A stretch of DNA of 5,703 nt from Caldisericota bacterium (GTDB taxonomy: Bacteria; CAIJMQ01; JAADFP01), in NCBI GenBank assembly GCA_013152825.1, contig JAADFP010000070.1, forward strand, positions 1-5,703, read 5' to 3'. The position numbers and the translations under genes are program-made. Below the pieces are notes generated by a model. The model made no database searches. It worked only from the letters and a program-made list of their open reading frames with translations, and was not told the DNA's origin. Positions 4,889 through 5,703 of the stretch are shown piece after piece. Positions within the stretch are counted from its first letter, which is position 1, and every line of letters starts with the position of its first letter.

Positions 4889-5313
4889 GAAGTTTTGTTT
4901 TCAAAACAAAGGTGAAGTGGGAAGAAAACAAAAAGGGAGAGATATGGAGTAGTAAGACACCGAGAATAAAAATTTCTACACCACCGGAGTTTAAGGGGCC
5001 GGAAGGTTTCTGGAGCCCGGAAGAGTTATTTCTTGCTTCAGTAAATACTTGTATCATGACTACATTTCTTTACTTCAAAGATAAATTTTCTTTCCATCTT
5101 TTTTCCTATGAAAGCGAAATAGAAGGAGCGGTATCTTTTAAAGAAGGGAAATTGTCCTTTACAAGTATTACCATTTATCCCCGTATAAAAGTAAAGAAAG
5201 GAGAGATAAGTAGAGCCAAATCTGCTATGAAAAAAACGGAGGAATACTGCCTAATATCCAACTCTATTAGACCTAAGGTTAAAGTAATTACAGATATTCA
5301 AGAAGGAGGATAG
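4885..5313 (+). CDS. OsmC-family thiol peroxidase-like protein
   Basis: A 142-residue protein of normal OsmC/Ohr length. It shows the WSPEELFLASVNTC segment with Glu47 and Cys56, followed by a long central helix, a beta sheet, and the second cysteine Cys122 in EEYCLISNSI. These are the two conserved redox cysteines of OsmC/Ohr enzymes, which reduce organic hydroperoxides. The PPEFKGPEGFW lead-in (33-43) places it with general OsmC-like proteins and not with classical Ohr. The start at 4885 overlaps the upstream stop by 4 bases. No strong ribosome binding site stands before it, so translation probably depends on coupling to the RACo-like gene. The thioredoxin gene 2 bases downstream could supply reducing equivalents, although studied OsmC/Ohr proteins often prefer lipoylated proteins as reductant. 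It is presumably cytoplasmic, since no signal peptide is seen. Confidence 0.88.
   Translation: MRSFVFKTKVKWEENKKGEIWSSKTPRIKISTPPEFKGPEGFWSPEELFLASVNTCIMTTFLYFKDKFSFHLFSYESEIEGAVSFKEGKLSFTSITIYPRIKVKKGEISRAKSAMKKTEEYCLISNSIRPKVKVITDIQEGG
5305..5309 (+). promoter_or_regulatory. Ribosome binding site within the end of the OsmC-type gene
   Basis: GGAGG inside AGAAGGAGGA lies 6 bases before the thioredoxin ATG at 5316. It is made from the last Gly-Gly codons of the OsmC-type gene, so the two genes are tightly linked for translation. Confidence 0.75.
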
Positions 5314-5315
5314 AA

Positions 5316-5654
5316 ATGGTTATCAACCTTACCGATGTCAATTTTAAAAAGGAAGTCCTGGAATCTGAACTGCCCTGTCTGGTAGATTTCTGGGCGATAT
5401 GGTGTGGGCCATGTTTGATGGTTTCTCCTATTGTGGAAGAGATAGCGAAGGAATACACAAGCAAGTTAAAGGTCTGCAAAATGAACATAGATGAGGCACC
5501 TGTAACCTCTTCACATTACGAAATAATGGCTATCCCAACCTTAATGATATTCCATAAAGGAAAAGAAGTAGAAAGAATAGTTGGAGTTGTGCCGAAGGAG
5601 CAGGTTATAAACAAATTAAAACCTTACCTGGAAGAAGCAGAAAAGGAAAAATAA
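5316..5654 (+). CDS. trxA: Thioredoxin
   Basis: A 112-residue protein with the classical thioredoxin fold order. It has the buried Asp24 in LVDFWA, the active site WCGPC (29-33; Cys30 and Cys33), a strand with KMNIDEAP (55-62) and the cis-proline in AIPTLMIFHKG (72-82, Pro74). The helix ending in EEAEKEK closes the domain, slightly longer than in E. coli. It is a cytoplasmic dithiol reductant, with no signal peptide or membrane segment. Cys21 and Cys54 are extra cysteines outside the active site. The gene starts 2 bases after the OsmC-type stop with a good GGAGG site, suggesting that it serves the peroxide-reducing or other redox proteins of this operon. No thioredoxin reductase gene is visible; the flavoenzyme upstream lacks the CxxC needed for that role. 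Confidence 0.95.
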   Translation: MVINLTDVNFKKEVLESELPCLVDFWAIWCGPCLMVSPIVEEIAKEYTSKLKVCKMNIDEAPVTSSHYEIMAIPTLMIFHKGKEVERIVGVVPKEQVINKLKPYLEEAEKEK

Positions 5655-5703
5655 ATGATTAAACTTGAGGAAATTTATAAAGCTAAGGAGATTCTCGGTT
5701 TAG
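5655..5703 (+). CDS. Start of an unidentified gene (3' end outside window)
   Basis: An ATG directly after the thioredoxin stop opens a frame to the window edge, giving MIKLEEIYKAKEILGL as its first 16 residues. AAGGAAAA at 5643-5650 could serve as a weak ribosome binding site. The peptide is too short to identify. The pattern IYKAKEILGL resembles the first helix of J-domain proteins (…ILGL followed by a hinge), and an amphipathic start of a pyridoxal-phosphate enzyme is another possibility. Its contact with the thioredoxin gene suggests that the operon continues to the right. Confidence 0.5.
   Translation, partial: MIKLEEIYKAKEILGL

Noticed and set aside
1..5703. CRISPR array, tRNA/rRNA gene, insertion sequence or phage element
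   Set aside because: No regularly spaced repeats, cloverleaf or rRNA-like segments, transposase motifs or terminal inverted repeats were seen; nearly all bases belong to plus-strand genes.

Overview
The window is a densely packed, single-direction (+ strand) bacterial gene cluster. It holds nine complete genes, the tail of a tenth at the left edge and the first codons of an eleventh at the right edge. Gaps between genes are never longer than about 35 bases. Two gene pairs overlap by 4 bases (ATGA), and I see no terminator-like hairpin between genes, so most or all of it is probably one operon whose promoter lies upstream of base 1. Strong AAAGGAGGT-type ribosome binding sites, A/T-leaning sequence and a content of iron-sulfur, zinc-ribbon, NifX-like and thiol-redox proteins suggest an anaerobic bacterium, possibly from a poorly cultured lineage. 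The lineage cannot be fixed from the sequence.

Left part (1-1604). The cluster begins with the last 38 codons of a Fur/PerR-family metal or peroxide regulator, recognisable by its HFYGVCKDC zinc-site tail. Its stop codon lies inside the ribosome binding site of the next gene. Then come two small proteins of the DUF5320 type. The first carries the MPRGDGTGP head and an aromatic tail; the second carries the TGLPGW middle part and a coiled-coil tail. They look like one ancestral protein split in two. Next is a NifX/NifB-C-like (dinitrogenase iron-molybdenum cofactor biosynthesis) domain, fused through a Gly/Met/Arg-rich linker to a second copy of the same coiled-coil tail. An FmdB-type zinc ribbon with an unusual cysteine-rich C-terminus ends this part.

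Middle part (1637-3245). An FAD/NAD-dependent oxidoreductase of the CoA-disulfide reductase/NADH oxidase/NAD(P)H sulfur reductase group is followed by a small two-knuckle zinc-ribbon protein. The latter's ribosome binding site and first eight codons repeat those of the first DUF5320 gene almost base for base.

Right part (3281-5703). A RACo-like protein (2Fe-2S ferredoxin domain plus ASKHA ATPase) is translationally coupled to an OsmC-type peroxide reductase. A thioredoxin with a WCGPC site follows, and then the start of an unidentified gene.

Taken together, the cluster looks like a metal- and redox-homeostasis operon under a Fur-type regulator. It combines peroxide or thiol repair (OsmC, thioredoxin, flavin oxidoreductase), ATP-driven low-potential electron delivery (RACo-like), and small metal-binding or scaffold proteins (DUF5320, NifX-like, FmdB, zinc ribbon) that share interchangeable modules. 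No nitrogenase, corrinoid protein or methyltransferase gene is present, so the targets of the NifX-like and RACo-like proteins are unknown.
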